The notes beneath the pieces were generated by a model that ran no database searches, was not told the DNA's origin, and saw only the letters and a list, made by a program, of their open reading frames with translations. 64,000 nt of DNA. It comes from Flavobacteriales bacterium. GTDB lineage: Bacteria; Bacteroidota; Bacteroidia; Flavobacteriales_F; PHOS-HE28. Made by a program: the position numbers and the translations under genes. Location of the stretch: positions 992,001 through 1,056,000 of the forward strand of contig JADJVC010000002.1 in assembly GCA_016710685.1 (NCBI GenBank), given 5' to 3'. Each line of letters starts with the position of its first letter. Positions within the stretch are counted from its first letter, which is position 1. Below, piece after piece: positions 43,734 to 51,611 of this stretch.

Positions 43734-45056
43734 ATGCGCATCGCCTTCCTCTCCGCCTTCCCGCCCTTCCGTGGAGGAATCGCGCAATTCAGTACTGCAT
43801 TGGTGCAGGAGCTGCGGAAGGCCCACGAAGTGGATGCCTTCACCTTCACCCGGCAATACCCGGACATGCTATTCCCCGGAACGTCGCAATATGAAGTTGG
43901 AGGAGAGGATGCAATCGGGGCTGTACGCGTGTTGGATAGCGTGAATCCGCTAAGCTGGACAAGCACCGCGAAACGTATGCTGGATGCCAAACCGGACATT
44001 GCAGTACTGCGCTACTGGATGCCCTTTTTCGCCCCGGCCATGGGCACTGTTGCCGCGCGGTTGCAAAAGAATGGCGTGAAGGTGATCACCATCGTGGACA
44101 ATGCCCTGCCGCACGAGCCGCATTTCTACGATAAGCCGCTCACCGGCTGGTTCCTGCGGAAAAACGACGGCTTCATCGCCATGACGGTAGCCGTGAAGAA
44201 TGACATCATCGCGCTTCGCCCGGATGCAAAAGTGAAGTTGATGCCGCATCCGCTGTACGATCATTTCGGCACGCCGATGCCACAAGCAGAAGCCCGCCAA
44301 AAGCTGGGGATGCCAGTCGATGCACGCGTGTTGCTTTTCTTCGGATTGATCAGGGATTACAAGGGATTGGACCTGCTGATCGAGGCTTTTGGGAAATTGG
44401 ATCAACGCTACCACTTGGTGATCGCCGGTGAGCCTTATGGCGACTTCGGCAGGTACAGGCAAAAGATCGAAGCCAGCCCGTTGAAAGCGAATATTCACCA
44501 GCACACGCGCTTCATCGCCGATGCTGAAGTACCGGCATTTTTCGGCGCGGCCGATGCGGTGGCGCTGCCGTACATCAGCGCAACACAAAGCGGAATCACC
44601 GCCATCGCCTACCATTTTGGCGTGCCCGTTATCGCTACGGATGTGGGCGGGCTGAAGGAGGCTTTGAACAACGGGCGCACCGGAGTGCTCGTTCCGGAGG
44701 TGTCCGCTGCTGCCATCGCTGCGGGGATCACGGAATTCTTCGATCAAGACCCTTCAGCGTTAAGGGCGAACATAGCAGCCTTGCGGGAAGAACTGTCTTG
44801 GCACCGCTTTGCGGAAGGGTTGGTCGATTTTGTATTCGGAGGTTTCTTGACCGCAAAGCTGCCTGCGGCATTCGTTTATACAGCAACGGGCGCAACGGAC
44901 GCAACGGGAGCGCACCTGGGTCATTTCATTGCTTTCCGCCAGCAAGATCAGGTTCCAGTGCAAAACAGCGCACTACTCACCTGCCTGGACTTGCCGCTCC
45001 TCCGCTCCGAAGAAGCGTGCTTCGCAGTCCATCATCCAGCTGCGCAACGGCCTTAG
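43734..45056 (+). CDS. Glycosyltransferase family 4 protein
   Basis: GT-B glycosyltransferase. The start MRIAFLSAFPPFRGGIAQFSTALVQEL is typical, with the Gly-Gly-Ile acceptor-side motif. The C-terminal donor domain has LLFFGLIRDYKGLDLLIEAFG, YHLVIAGEPYG, and the E-x7-E-type region SGITAIAYHFGVPVIATDVGGLKEALNNGRTGVLV. It likely adds a sugar to surface polysaccharide or lipid-linked glycan. The last 75 codons look unlike the family and overlap the convergent DUF6056 gene by 84 bp; a one-base shift in the TTTT at 44828-44831 would end it at 44850. Confidence 0.9.
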   Translation: MRIAFLSAFPPFRGGIAQFSTALVQELRKAHEVDAFTFTRQYPDMLFPGTSQYEVGGEDAIGAVRVLDSVNPLSWTSTAKRMLDAKPDIAVLRYWMPFFAPAMGTVAARLQKNGVKVITIVDNALPHEPHFYDKPLTGWFLRKNDGFIAMTVAVKNDIIALRPDAKVKLMPHPLYDHFGTPMPQAEARQKLGMPVDARVLLFFGLIRDYKGLDLLIEAFGKLDQRYHLVIAGEPYGDFGRYRQKIEASPLKANIHQHTRFIADAEVPAFFGAADAVALPYISATQSGITAIAYHFGVPVIATDVGGLKEALNNGRTGVLVPEVSAAAIAAGITEFFDQDPSALRANIAALREELSWHRFAEGLVDFVFGGFLTAKLPAAFVYTATGATDATGAHLGHFIAFRQQDQVPVQNSALLTCLDLPLLRSEEACFAVHHPAAQRP

Positions 45057-46421
45057 TTTCTCATAGTTGGTCAAAGACTCCGGCGGGTTTTCCAACCGGA
45101 CGAACGTTACACGGGCTTCCGGGTCGGTTGCCACTGCGCGAACGGCAGTTTCGCGTTGGCTCAACACACGGTCATAATTCGCGGCGCGCCCGCTGAGCAG
45201 GTCTGAATTGGCCGCGTACCCGTTGTGGGTGAGGTTTAGGCCCAGCAGGGCAAGAGCGAGAAACGCCAACATGGCTTTCGGCGGAAGGAGCAAGCGGGAA
45301 ATAGGCTTGAGCATTGGCCTTTCCAACCACAAGGAAAGGTTAAGGAACCAAAGCGGGATGAAGAACAAGTACGCCACGTTTATGGTGCGATGCTGACCGA
45401 GTTGGCCGGTGCTCCAATACGCAGGGAAGGTGCTTGCCATCACCAGCATGAAGGGCAGTGCCGCCGTGATCCATCGTGAAAGTTGAGGCAACCGCACAAA
45501 TGCCGAAACATGTTCCCGCAATTGGCGATGCACGGCGATGTAAAGTACGCTGAAGGCCAGCAAGGCGGGGGAAAGCACCCACATGCCGACAAAGCGCACG
45601 GCCTGCAAAGCGCTCATGCCGAGCGATCGCCAGAAAAGGTGCGTGTCAGCGAACATGCCACCGCGCACCGCATTGCCCGGGGCGAAGTACATCAATGCCG
45701 CCCCGCCCGCCACTATCGCCAACAGCAGCAAGCTCGAGGGAACCGCTTTGCGCTTCCTCAGCGACCGCGCGGTACGGGCAACGTGCAAACACACCATTAA
45801 CAGCATGTGGACCTCATCCATGCCGACGATCAATACGGCCAACACGATGTTCAGCAGCAAGATCAATGCAAACATCCATCCGTTCCGGGGCTTGCTAGCA
45901 AGTAAGCCGAGATGCACCACCAGCAGTATGCTCCCCAATTGATACGTCACGGCACCTGTGTACCAGTAAAAACCTTCGCCGAGGTCAGGCATCAGGTTGA
46001 GGTAAAGCAGCAGGAATACCAGCGCCCCAAGCATTTCCTGTCCCGTTGAAAGCGCCTGTTGCGTGATCCTCCGAAGGAAAAACCAGATGCTCAAAAACGT
46101 GAGCGCAAGTAGCACGATCGGCACCGCCCGATAACCCGGCAAAAAATCATCCGACCAGGAAAGCGGTCCGTGTATCATCAGCAGATTGCTGGCGTACCGA
46201 CCGTTCCAGTACAACCATTCAGAATAGCTCCAGTCCCATAGTGAAACCCCGCGCGACTTGGCCGCATAGCAGAAATCATCCGCCACGGGGTGTGCATAAA
46301 GGGCGAGCAGGAGGTAGGTGAGTAGGGAGAGGGAGAGGAGGACGGAGAATGTTGAAAATGGGACGCGGAGACGCTGAGGCGCGGAGAAGCCTTGTGATGA
46401 GAGGTGTTTATCAGCCTTCAT
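44973..46421 (-). CDS. DUF6056-type multi-pass membrane protein
   Basis: A 482-residue membrane protein with roughly ten helices and a short soluble C-terminus. The first loop HPVADDFCYAAKSRGVSLWDWSYSEWLYWNGRYASNLL, with an Asp-Asp pair and Trp-rich stretch, is typical of DUF6056 and related GT-C-like proteins, which may use polyprenyl-linked sugars. The first 25 residues are encoded by an intergenic-type repeat (CGCGGAGACGCTGAGGCGCG); no other ATG lies before the first helix. Context with two glycosyltransferases suggests surface glycan work. Confidence 0.75.
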   Translation of the reverse strand: MKADKHLSSQGFSAPQRLRVPFSTFSVLLSLSLLTYLLLALYAHPVADDFCYAAKSRGVSLWDWSYSEWLYWNGRYASNLLMIHGPLSWSDDFLPGYRAVPIVLLALTFLSIWFFLRRITQQALSTGQEMLGALVFLLLYLNLMPDLGEGFYWYTGAVTYQLGSILLVVHLGLLASKPRNGWMFALILLLNIVLAVLIVGMDEVHMLLMVCLHVARTARSLRKRKAVPSSLLLLAIVAGGAALMYFAPGNAVRGGMFADTHLFWRSLGMSALQAVRFVGMWVLSPALLAFSVLYIAVHRQLREHVSAFVRLPQLSRWITAALPFMLVMASTFPAYWSTGQLGQHRTINVAYLFFIPLWFLNLSLWLERPMLKPISRLLLPPKAMLAFLALALLGLNLTHNGYAANSDLLSGRAANYDRVLSQRETAVRAVATDPEARVTFVRLENPPESLTNYEKLRPLRSWMMDCEARFFGAEERQVQAGE

Positions 46422-46530
46422 CTATGATAGGCTTGGACACAGTGGCGCGGAGAATTTCAATTGCTGGGGTGAGCGGGAAAGGTGTCTATCCGCGTTCATC
46501 TTGGGTCCGCATTTCTCTGCGCCTCTGCGT
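46350..46530. repeat. Intergenic repeat island at the DUF6056 5' end
   Basis: A GGGACGCGGAGACGCTGAGG phrase at 46360 and its rough inverse GCATTTCTCTGCGCCTCTGC at 46510 flank two copies of a GGTGTTTATC(A/C)GCCTTCATCT-like phrase (46404 and 46480). The left part overlaps the first codons of the DUF6056 gene. Confidence 0.6.
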
Positions 46531-46538
46531 CCACAAAT

Positions 46539-47006
46539 TCAAAGGCCCAGCCGCTCGCTCACCCTGTAGTTGTTCCGTTCAGCAGAATTACGTGCCACCA
46601 GCTCCGCCACAAAGCCCGTAAGGAAAAGCTGAGCACCGATGATCATGCTCGTCAATGCGATGTAGAACAACGGCTGGTCCGTTACCAGCGGTGCCCGCAC
46701 ATGCTGGAAGATGCTGTAAAGCTTGCTGCCCAATAACCACAGGGTAGCCAAAAAACCAAGGAAGAACATCAGCGTGCCCATCGCGCCGAAAAAGTGCATG
46801 GGCTTTTTGCCGAAGCGGAACACGAAGGTGATCGTCAACAGGTCCAAAAAGCCATTGATGAAGCGGTCCAGCCCGAATTTGGTCACACCATACTTGCGGG
46901 CGTGGTGAAGTACTTCCTTCTCACCGATCTTATGGAAACCTTCTTTCTTGGCGATGAACGGGATGTAGCGGTGCATTTCGCCATACACTTCAATGGCCTT
47001 TACCAC
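46539..47006 (-). pseudogene. GT2 glycosyltransferase, C-terminal membrane part (frameshifted)
   Basis: C-terminal half of the GT2 enzyme, in a different frame from its N-terminal half. It holds the segment EVYGEMHRYIPFIAKKEGF and two membrane helices (FFGAMGTLMFFLGFLATLWLLG, FYIALTSMIIGAQLFLTGFVAELV), as in DPM1/GtrB-like enzymes. In frame, its coding extends back to about 47123 (DPLSKTIPTKLFNATTRWASGVKLHDFNCGLKAY). Confidence 0.8.
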
Positions 47007-47107
47007 TTCGCCTTTGTAGGCCTTGAGCCCGCAGTTGAAGTCGTGCAGTTTTACGCCGCTGGCCCAGCGCGTTGTGGCGTTGAAGAGCTTCGTCGGGATG
47101 GTTTTGC

Positions 47108-47491
47108 TCAGCGGATCGTGGCGTTTTTCTTCCAGCCGCTCACCAGGTCAAAACCATCTTCAGTGATCATTCGGAACAGCTCAGGAATCTCGGCAGGGTC
47201 GTCCTGTAGATCAGCATCCATGGTGATAACCACCTTGCCTTGTGCGGCTAAGAAGCCTTCGTTCAGCGCCGGGCTTTTGCCGTAGTTGCGGCCTAGTTTG
47301 ATGCCTTTGACCCGGCTGTCCACCCCGTGCAAGCGCTGAATTTCCTCCCAAGATCCGTCACGGCTGCCGTCATCGATCAGCAGCACTTCATAGCTCTTGC
47401 CCATGCCGCCGATGGTCTCGTGCAGCTTCGCAACCAGTTCCGGCAGCGATTCACGCTCGTTCAGCAGGGGGATGACGACGGAAATATCCAT
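47108..47491 (-). CDS. Glycosyltransferase family 2, catalytic part (frameshifted)
   Basis: GT-A glycosyltransferase of the dolichol-phosphate-mannose synthase/GtrB-like group. The catalytic domain MDISVVIPLLNERESLPELV, VLLIDDGSRDGSW and VVITMDADLQDDPAEIPEL (DxD-type metal site) is intact. The frame stops at GWKKNATIR; with one more A in the run read on the minus strand (TTTTT at 47124-47128 on the plus strand) it would read GWKKKRHDPLSKTIPTKLF and continue into the membrane part to 46539. A homopolymer contraction is the likely cause. Confidence 0.88.
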   Translation of the reverse strand: MDISVVIPLLNERESLPELVAKLHETIGGMGKSYEVLLIDDGSRDGSWEEIQRLHGVDSRVKGIKLGRNYGKSPALNEGFLAAQGKVVITMDADLQDDPAEIPELFRMITEDGFDLVSGWKKNATIR

Positions 47492-47497
47492 GCGCGG

Positions 47498-47505
47498 CGA
47501 ATGTA
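47498..47505 (-). promoter_or_regulatory. Candidate -7 element for the GT2 gene
   Basis: TACATTCG on the minus strand ends six bases before the ATG, which would give a nearly leaderless transcript. Confidence 0.45.
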
Positions 47506-47527
47506 CACCGGAGCGTTGGTGTTGGTT

Positions 47528-47603
47528 TAACCGCGGAGTGCGCGGAGAACGCGGAGAAGAGCAGGAGAGTTAACCGCAGAGTGCGCGGAGAACGCAGAGA
47601 AGA
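47528..47603. repeat. Tandem 33-bp intergenic repeats upstream of the GT2 gene
   Basis: Two direct copies of a 33-bp phrase starting TAACCGCGGAGTGCGCGGAG lie at 47528-47560 and 47571-47603, with two differences. The rest of this gap, to 47769, holds a CCCGATATTCATCGGGAG palindrome, a GTACCCTATACCCAATACCC phrase, and a CTTCGTGTACTTCGCGTCC phrase interrupted by a second palindrome (CCGATAAGTATCGG). No gene seen. Confidence 0.7.
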
Positions 47604-47769
47604 AAAATTGCAGTGTGCGCCTGCCTCTTTAGGCCGGTCGCCCCGATATTCATCGGGAGTACCCGGTACCCTATACCCAATACCCTGTACCAAATCCAAT
47701 TCGAACATCAACTACAATACTTCGTGTACTTCGCGTCCGATAAGTATCGGACCTTCGTGGTACAGCTTC

Positions 47770-48252
47770 TCACAAGCACTTGAACAGATCGAAAGGCTCT
47801 TGGCAGGCATTGCATTTATAAAGCGCTTTGCATGCCGTGGAACCAAAATGGCTCACCAAAACCGTGTCCGTGCTTCCGCATTGGGGGCAAGTAGTTACGG
47901 GCACGCCGCCTTTCAACGCGCGGATGTCCGAGGTGTGCGGCGGCGGAGCGATGCCATAATCCATCAGTTTTTTCTTTCCGCTTACGCTGATCCAGTCCGT
48001 GGTCCAAGCGGGGGAGAGCACTTGCTTCACGGTGAACCGTTCGACCCCGGCTTCGCGGAGCGCCTTTTCCACATCCTCGCGCATTACGTCCATGGCCGGG
48101 CAGCCGCTGTAGGTAGGGGTGATGGTGACTTCCACCCGATCTCCGTTCACCGTTACTTCTCGCAGTACGCCCAGTTCCCTGATGCTGATAACGGGAATTT
48201 CGGGATCCTTCACCTGCTCCAATAGGTCCCGGATCTCTGCTTCCGTCCTCAT
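47770..48252 (-). CDS. paaD: 1,2-phenylacetyl-CoA epoxidase subunit PaaD
   Basis: A 160-residue PaaD, an accessory protein thought to help load the iron centre of the epoxidase. The N-terminal MIP18/SufT-like domain reads MRTEAEIRDLLEQVKDPEIPVISIRELGVLREV and TYSGCPAMDVMREDVEKAL. The C-terminal zinc ribbon has TTCPQCGSTDTVLVSHFGSTACKALYKCNACQEPFDLFKCL. I start at MRTEAE because upstream codons overlap paaC. Ten bases separate it from paaC. Confidence 0.93.
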   Translation of the reverse strand: MRTEAEIRDLLEQVKDPEIPVISIRELGVLREVTVNGDRVEVTITPTYSGCPAMDVMREDVEKALREAGVERFTVKQVLSPAWTTDWISVSGKKKLMDYGIAPPPHTSDIRALKGGVPVTTCPQCGSTDTVLVSHFGSTACKALYKCNACQEPFDLFKCL

Positions 48253-48262
48253 CTTTCTTCCG

Positions 48263-49021
48263 TTACCACTCCACGCCCGGATAGGTGCGTTGCAGTGTTT
48301 GCATCTCAGCCAACATGGGGCCGAGGTGCTCGGAATGCACGCCCTTTTTGCCACCGCTTGCAGCCCAGCCATCGGCGGGACGGTTCAACGTGGCTTCCTT
48401 CAAAACACGGCCAACCGTGGCACTCCATTCCTTTTGGATGTCGCCCAATTTCGGAACTACGCCAGCCTTGGCCAGCATTTCTTCAGCTTCATCCGGAATG
48501 AACAGCTCGCCAGTGTAACGCCAAAGGTCGTTCAGCGCAACTTGAGCGCGGCTGTGGCTTTCCTCGGTGCCGTCACCAAAGCGGATCAGCCATTCGCTGC
48601 TGTGGCGCAGGTGGTAGGTCACTTCCTTCACGGCTTTTTCCGCGATGCCCTTCAAGCGTTCGTCGGTGCTGGTGGTGAGTGCCTGTTGCAAAGGCAGGTG
48701 GAAGGCGTCGAACAAAAAGCTGCGCGCGATGGTCTGCGCATAATCGCCCTTCGGTAATTCGCAAAGCAGCACATTAAGGTAGTCGCGGTCCGTGCGCAAG
48801 TAGGCGAGGTCGTCTTCGCTGCGCTTTTTTCCTTCCACTTCACCGGCGTAAGTGAGGTAGTTGCGGGCTTGCCCGATGAGGTCCAACGCAATGTTGGCTT
48901 GGGCAATGTCCTCTTCCAACTGTGGGCCGTGGCCGCACCACTCGCTGAGGCGGTGGCCCAGGACCAGGCTGTTGTCTCCCATGCGCACCGCAAAACGGAA
49001 CAAGGCTTCTTGTTGCGTCAT
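48263..49021 (-). CDS. paaC: 1,2-phenylacetyl-CoA epoxidase subunit PaaC
   Basis: Structural ferritin-like subunit of 252 residues that pairs with the catalytic PaaA. Its helical signatures are MGDNSLVLGHRLSEWCGHGPQLEEDIAQANIALDLIGQARNYLTYAGEVEGK and KEVTYHLRHSSEWLIRFGDGTEES. Members keep a ferritin-like fold but do not bind the iron pair used for catalysis. It lies 3 bp after paaB. Confidence 0.95.
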   Translation of the reverse strand: MTQQEALFRFAVRMGDNSLVLGHRLSEWCGHGPQLEEDIAQANIALDLIGQARNYLTYAGEVEGKKRSEDDLAYLRTDRDYLNVLLCELPKGDYAQTIARSFLFDAFHLPLQQALTTSTDERLKGIAEKAVKEVTYHLRHSSEWLIRFGDGTEESHSRAQVALNDLWRYTGELFIPDEAEEMLAKAGVVPKLGDIQKEWSATVGRVLKEATLNRPADGWAASGGKKGVHSEHLGPMLAEMQTLQRTYPGVEW

Positions 49022-49024
49022 GGG

Positions 49025-49315
49025 TCAGATGTACTTCGCCTCTTTGGGCATTACGTAGAAGGTGGGATGGCGGTACACTTTGTCGTCCGCCGGGTCGAAA
49101 AACGCACCTTGGTCCTCTGGCTTGCTGGCATGGAGATTTTCCGCCAGCACCGCCCAAATGCTGTTGCCCTCGTTGCGGCGGGTATACACGTCCCGCGCGT
49201 TCTCGATGGCCATTTGCGCATCTGCGGCGTGCAGGCTGCCCACATGTTTATGGTCGAGGCCGCGTTTGCTTTGGATGAAGATCTCCCAGAGGGGAAAGTC
49301 TTGTTCTTTGCTCAT
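49025..49315 (-). CDS. paaB: 1,2-phenylacetyl-CoA epoxidase subunit PaaB
   Basis: Small subunit of 96 residues that bridges PaaAC units in the epoxidase. Family markers are FPLWEIFIQSKRGLDHKHVGSLHAADAQMAIENARDVYTRRNEGNSIWAV and the closing DKVYRHPTFYVMPKEAKYI. Order paaA-paaB-paaC-paaD is conserved. Confidence 0.96.
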   Translation of the reverse strand: MSKEQDFPLWEIFIQSKRGLDHKHVGSLHAADAQMAIENARDVYTRRNEGNSIWAVLAENLHASKPEDQGAFFDPADDKVYRHPTFYVMPKEAKYI

Positions 49316-49394
49316 AATGGTGATTGGTGGATGGTGATTGGGATTTGACGATTGCCGGACTCAAGACTCACGACTCATTGACCCACGACTCTTC
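49316..49394. repeat. Intergenic repeat phrases between paaA and paaB
   Basis: A GGTGATTGGTGGATGGTGATT phrase and a GACTCAAGACTCACGACTCA phrase match those at 13250-13281 and 23577-23592. They separate paaA from the tightly packed paaBCD. Confidence 0.55.
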
Positions 49395-50333
49395 TCAAGC
49401 TGCTTTTTTCTTAGCCTTCTTCCCCGCATAAGCCAACGCCGCCTCACGCACCCAAGCGCCATCAGCATGTGCTTTCTGGCGTGCCGTTAAGCGCTCTTTG
49501 TTGCAAGGTCCGTTGCCTTTGATCACGTTGAAGAACTCGTCCCAGTTGATCGTTCCCCAGTCGTAATGCTGGGTTTCTTCGTTCCATTTCAATTCGGGGT
49601 CGGGGATCTGCAGGCCCAGCACTTCAGCCTGTTGCACGGTGCGGTCAATGAAGATCTGGCGCAGTTCGTCGTTGCTCTGGCGTTTGATCTTCCACTTCAT
49701 GCTTTGTGCACTGTGCGGGCTGTCCGCGTCGCTGGGGCCGAACATCATCAGACTTGGCCACCACCAGCGATCGAGGGCATCTTGTGCCATGGCTTTTTGC
49801 TCCGGCGAGCCGTGGCTCAGCACGTTCATGATCTCGTAGCCTTGGCGCTGGTGGAAGCTTTCCTCCTTGCAGATGCGCACCATGGGACGGGCGTAAGGGC
49901 CGTAGCTCGTTCGGCACAGCATTACTTGGTTCATGATGGCGGCACCGTCAACTAACCAGCCCACTGCGCCCATGTCCGCCCATGTGATGGTGGGGTAGTT
50001 GAAGATGCTGCTGTATTTGGCTTTTCCGGTGAGCAGTTGGTCGTTCAATTCATCGCGACCAATGCCCAATGTTTCCGCAGCGCTGTAGAGGTACAGTCCG
50101 TGGCCTGCTTCGTCCTGCACTTTGGCCAACAACACGGTTTTGCGGCGCAAGCTGGGTGCGCGGGTTATCCAGTTGCCTTCGGGAAGCATGCCCACGATCT
50201 CACTGTGGCCATGCTGGCTGATCTGCCGGATCAAATTCTTCCGGTAGTCGGCAGGCATCCAGTCTTTCGGCTCGATTTTCTGCTCGGCGTCCACTTTCTC
50301 TTGGAACAACGCTTCTTCTTTGCTTTCTGCCAT
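49395..50333 (-). CDS. paaA: 1,2-phenylacetyl-CoA epoxidase catalytic subunit PaaA
   Basis: Catalytic diiron subunit, 312 residues, that inserts oxygen into the ring of phenylacetyl-CoA to form the 1,2-epoxide. The iron ligands include Glu75 and His78 in QDEAGHG and Glu158 with His161 in CKEESFHQRQG. A Lys/Ala-rich tail (AYAGKKAKKKAA) closes the protein. First gene of paaABCD. Ring cleavage and later-step genes (paaZ, paaG, paaF, paaK) are not in the window. Confidence 0.96.
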   Translation of the reverse strand: MAESKEEALFQEKVDAEQKIEPKDWMPADYRKNLIRQISQHGHSEIVGMLPEGNWITRAPSLRRKTVLLAKVQDEAGHGLYLYSAAETLGIGRDELNDQLLTGKAKYSSIFNYPTITWADMGAVGWLVDGAAIMNQVMLCRTSYGPYARPMVRICKEESFHQRQGYEIMNVLSHGSPEQKAMAQDALDRWWWPSLMMFGPSDADSPHSAQSMKWKIKRQSNDELRQIFIDRTVQQAEVLGLQIPDPELKWNEETQHYDWGTINWDEFFNVIKGNGPCNKERLTARQKAHADGAWVREAALAYAGKKAKKKAA

Positions 50334-50426
50334 GGTGGTTGGTGCGAATAGTACCGGTCGCTAAAGTACGGCCAACCGGCTGAAGCAACAAGCACGGTGG
50401 TCCTTTCACGTCCGGTTTTCGGCGGC

Positions 50427-50434
50427 TACTTTTG
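50427..50434 (+). promoter_or_regulatory. Candidate -7 element for paaE
   Basis: TACTTTTG, a perfect TAnnTTTG match, lies 38 bp before the paaE start in the 139-bp divergent gap between paaA and paaE. Confidence 0.5.
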
Positions 50435-50472
50435 CGCGCCCCGTTCGCTAGTGCGGCGGCCTTAGTCCCGTA

Positions 50473-51582
50473 ATGTCAGATACACCCGTCCGCATGGCCC
50501 GTTTCCACACGCTTGAAGTAGCCGATATTCACCAAGAGACTGCCGACAGCATCTCCATCGGCTTCCGTATTCCCGCCGACCTGAAGGCCGATTTCGCCTT
50601 TATCCACGGCCAATACCTTACGTTGAAGCTTGCTGTAAACGGCACCGAGCTACGCCGGTCGTACAGCATCTGCAGCAGTCCGCTGGACATGGACCAGGTG
50701 CGCATAGCAGTGAAAAAAGTTTCCGGCGGAAGGGCTTCCACGGAGCTTGTTGAGCACCTCAAGCCCGGCTCAAAGCTGGAAGTGATGACGCCAATGGGCA
50801 ACTTCCACACTTCGCTGGACCCTGCGCAGGAGCGGCACTACATCGCATTCGCGGCAGGCAGCGGCATTACGCCCATTCTCAGCATCCTCACCACCGTGCT
50901 ACGTACCGAGCACAAGAGCAAGTTCACTCTCTTTTTCGGCAATTCCGATGTGGACCGCATCATCTTCCGCAATAAACTGGACGAATTGAAGGCCCACCAC
51001 CCGGAACGTCTCAAGGTGTACCACATCTTGAGCCAAGGCACCGATGCTGAAGCGTTGTTCAACGGCCGCATCACCAACGAAAAGGCCGTGAAGCTGCTGA
51101 ATGCGTTCGTGAATGATCCGCTGCACAAGGAGTTCTTCATCTGCGGACCTGAGCAGATGATGGTGAACGTGAGCGAAGCCTTGGAGAAAACCGGCGTCGA
51201 GAAGAAGCACATCCACGTTGAATTGTTCTCTTCCCCCGTTACCAGCGAACCTAAAAAGGTGGAAACGCCAGTGGATACCGGGTCCGCGCCTTTGACTGGA
51301 AAGGCCAAGGTGAAGATCATCCTGGACGGCAACGAAACGGAAATTGAAGTGGCGGCGAAAGGCGACAGTATCCTCGATACCGCTGAAGCCGCCGGGTTGG
51401 ACGTGCCTTATGCTTGCAAAGGCGCCGTTTGCTGCACGTGCAAGGCGCGCATCGTGGAGGGCAAGGTCTCCATGGACATGAATTACGCGTTGACGGATGA
51501 AGAAGTGGCCGACGGCTACGTGCTTACTTGCCAGAGCCACCCGCTAACAGCGCGCGTGGTGGTGGACTACGATCAGCACTGA
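50473..51582 (+). CDS. paaE: 1,2-phenylacetyl-CoA epoxidase reductase PaaE
   Basis: Electron-transfer subunit of 369 residues: a ferredoxin-reductase-like FAD domain (TELRRSYSICSSPL, residues about 60-75), an NAD(P) domain (HYIAFAAGSGITPILSILTTVL, FFICGPEQMMVNVSEAL) and a C-terminal plant-type [2Fe-2S] domain (CKGAVCCTCKARI, then TCQSHP). It passes electrons to PaaA. Unlike the usual paaABCDE order, it is transcribed divergently from paaABCD, though adjacency keeps the set together. An in-frame ATG seven codons downstream is an alternative start. Confidence 0.95.
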   Translation: MSDTPVRMARFHTLEVADIHQETADSISIGFRIPADLKADFAFIHGQYLTLKLAVNGTELRRSYSICSSPLDMDQVRIAVKKVSGGRASTELVEHLKPGSKLEVMTPMGNFHTSLDPAQERHYIAFAAGSGITPILSILTTVLRTEHKSKFTLFFGNSDVDRIIFRNKLDELKAHHPERLKVYHILSQGTDAEALFNGRITNEKAVKLLNAFVNDPLHKEFFICGPEQMMVNVSEALEKTGVEKKHIHVELFSSPVTSEPKKVETPVDTGSAPLTGKAKVKIILDGNETEIEVAAKGDSILDTAEAAGLDVPYACKGAVCCTCKARIVEGKVSMDMNYALTDEEVADGYVLTCQSHPLTARVVVDYDQH

Positions 51583-51611
51583 GCAATCGGGAAGTCAGGC
51601 CTGGGAACGGT

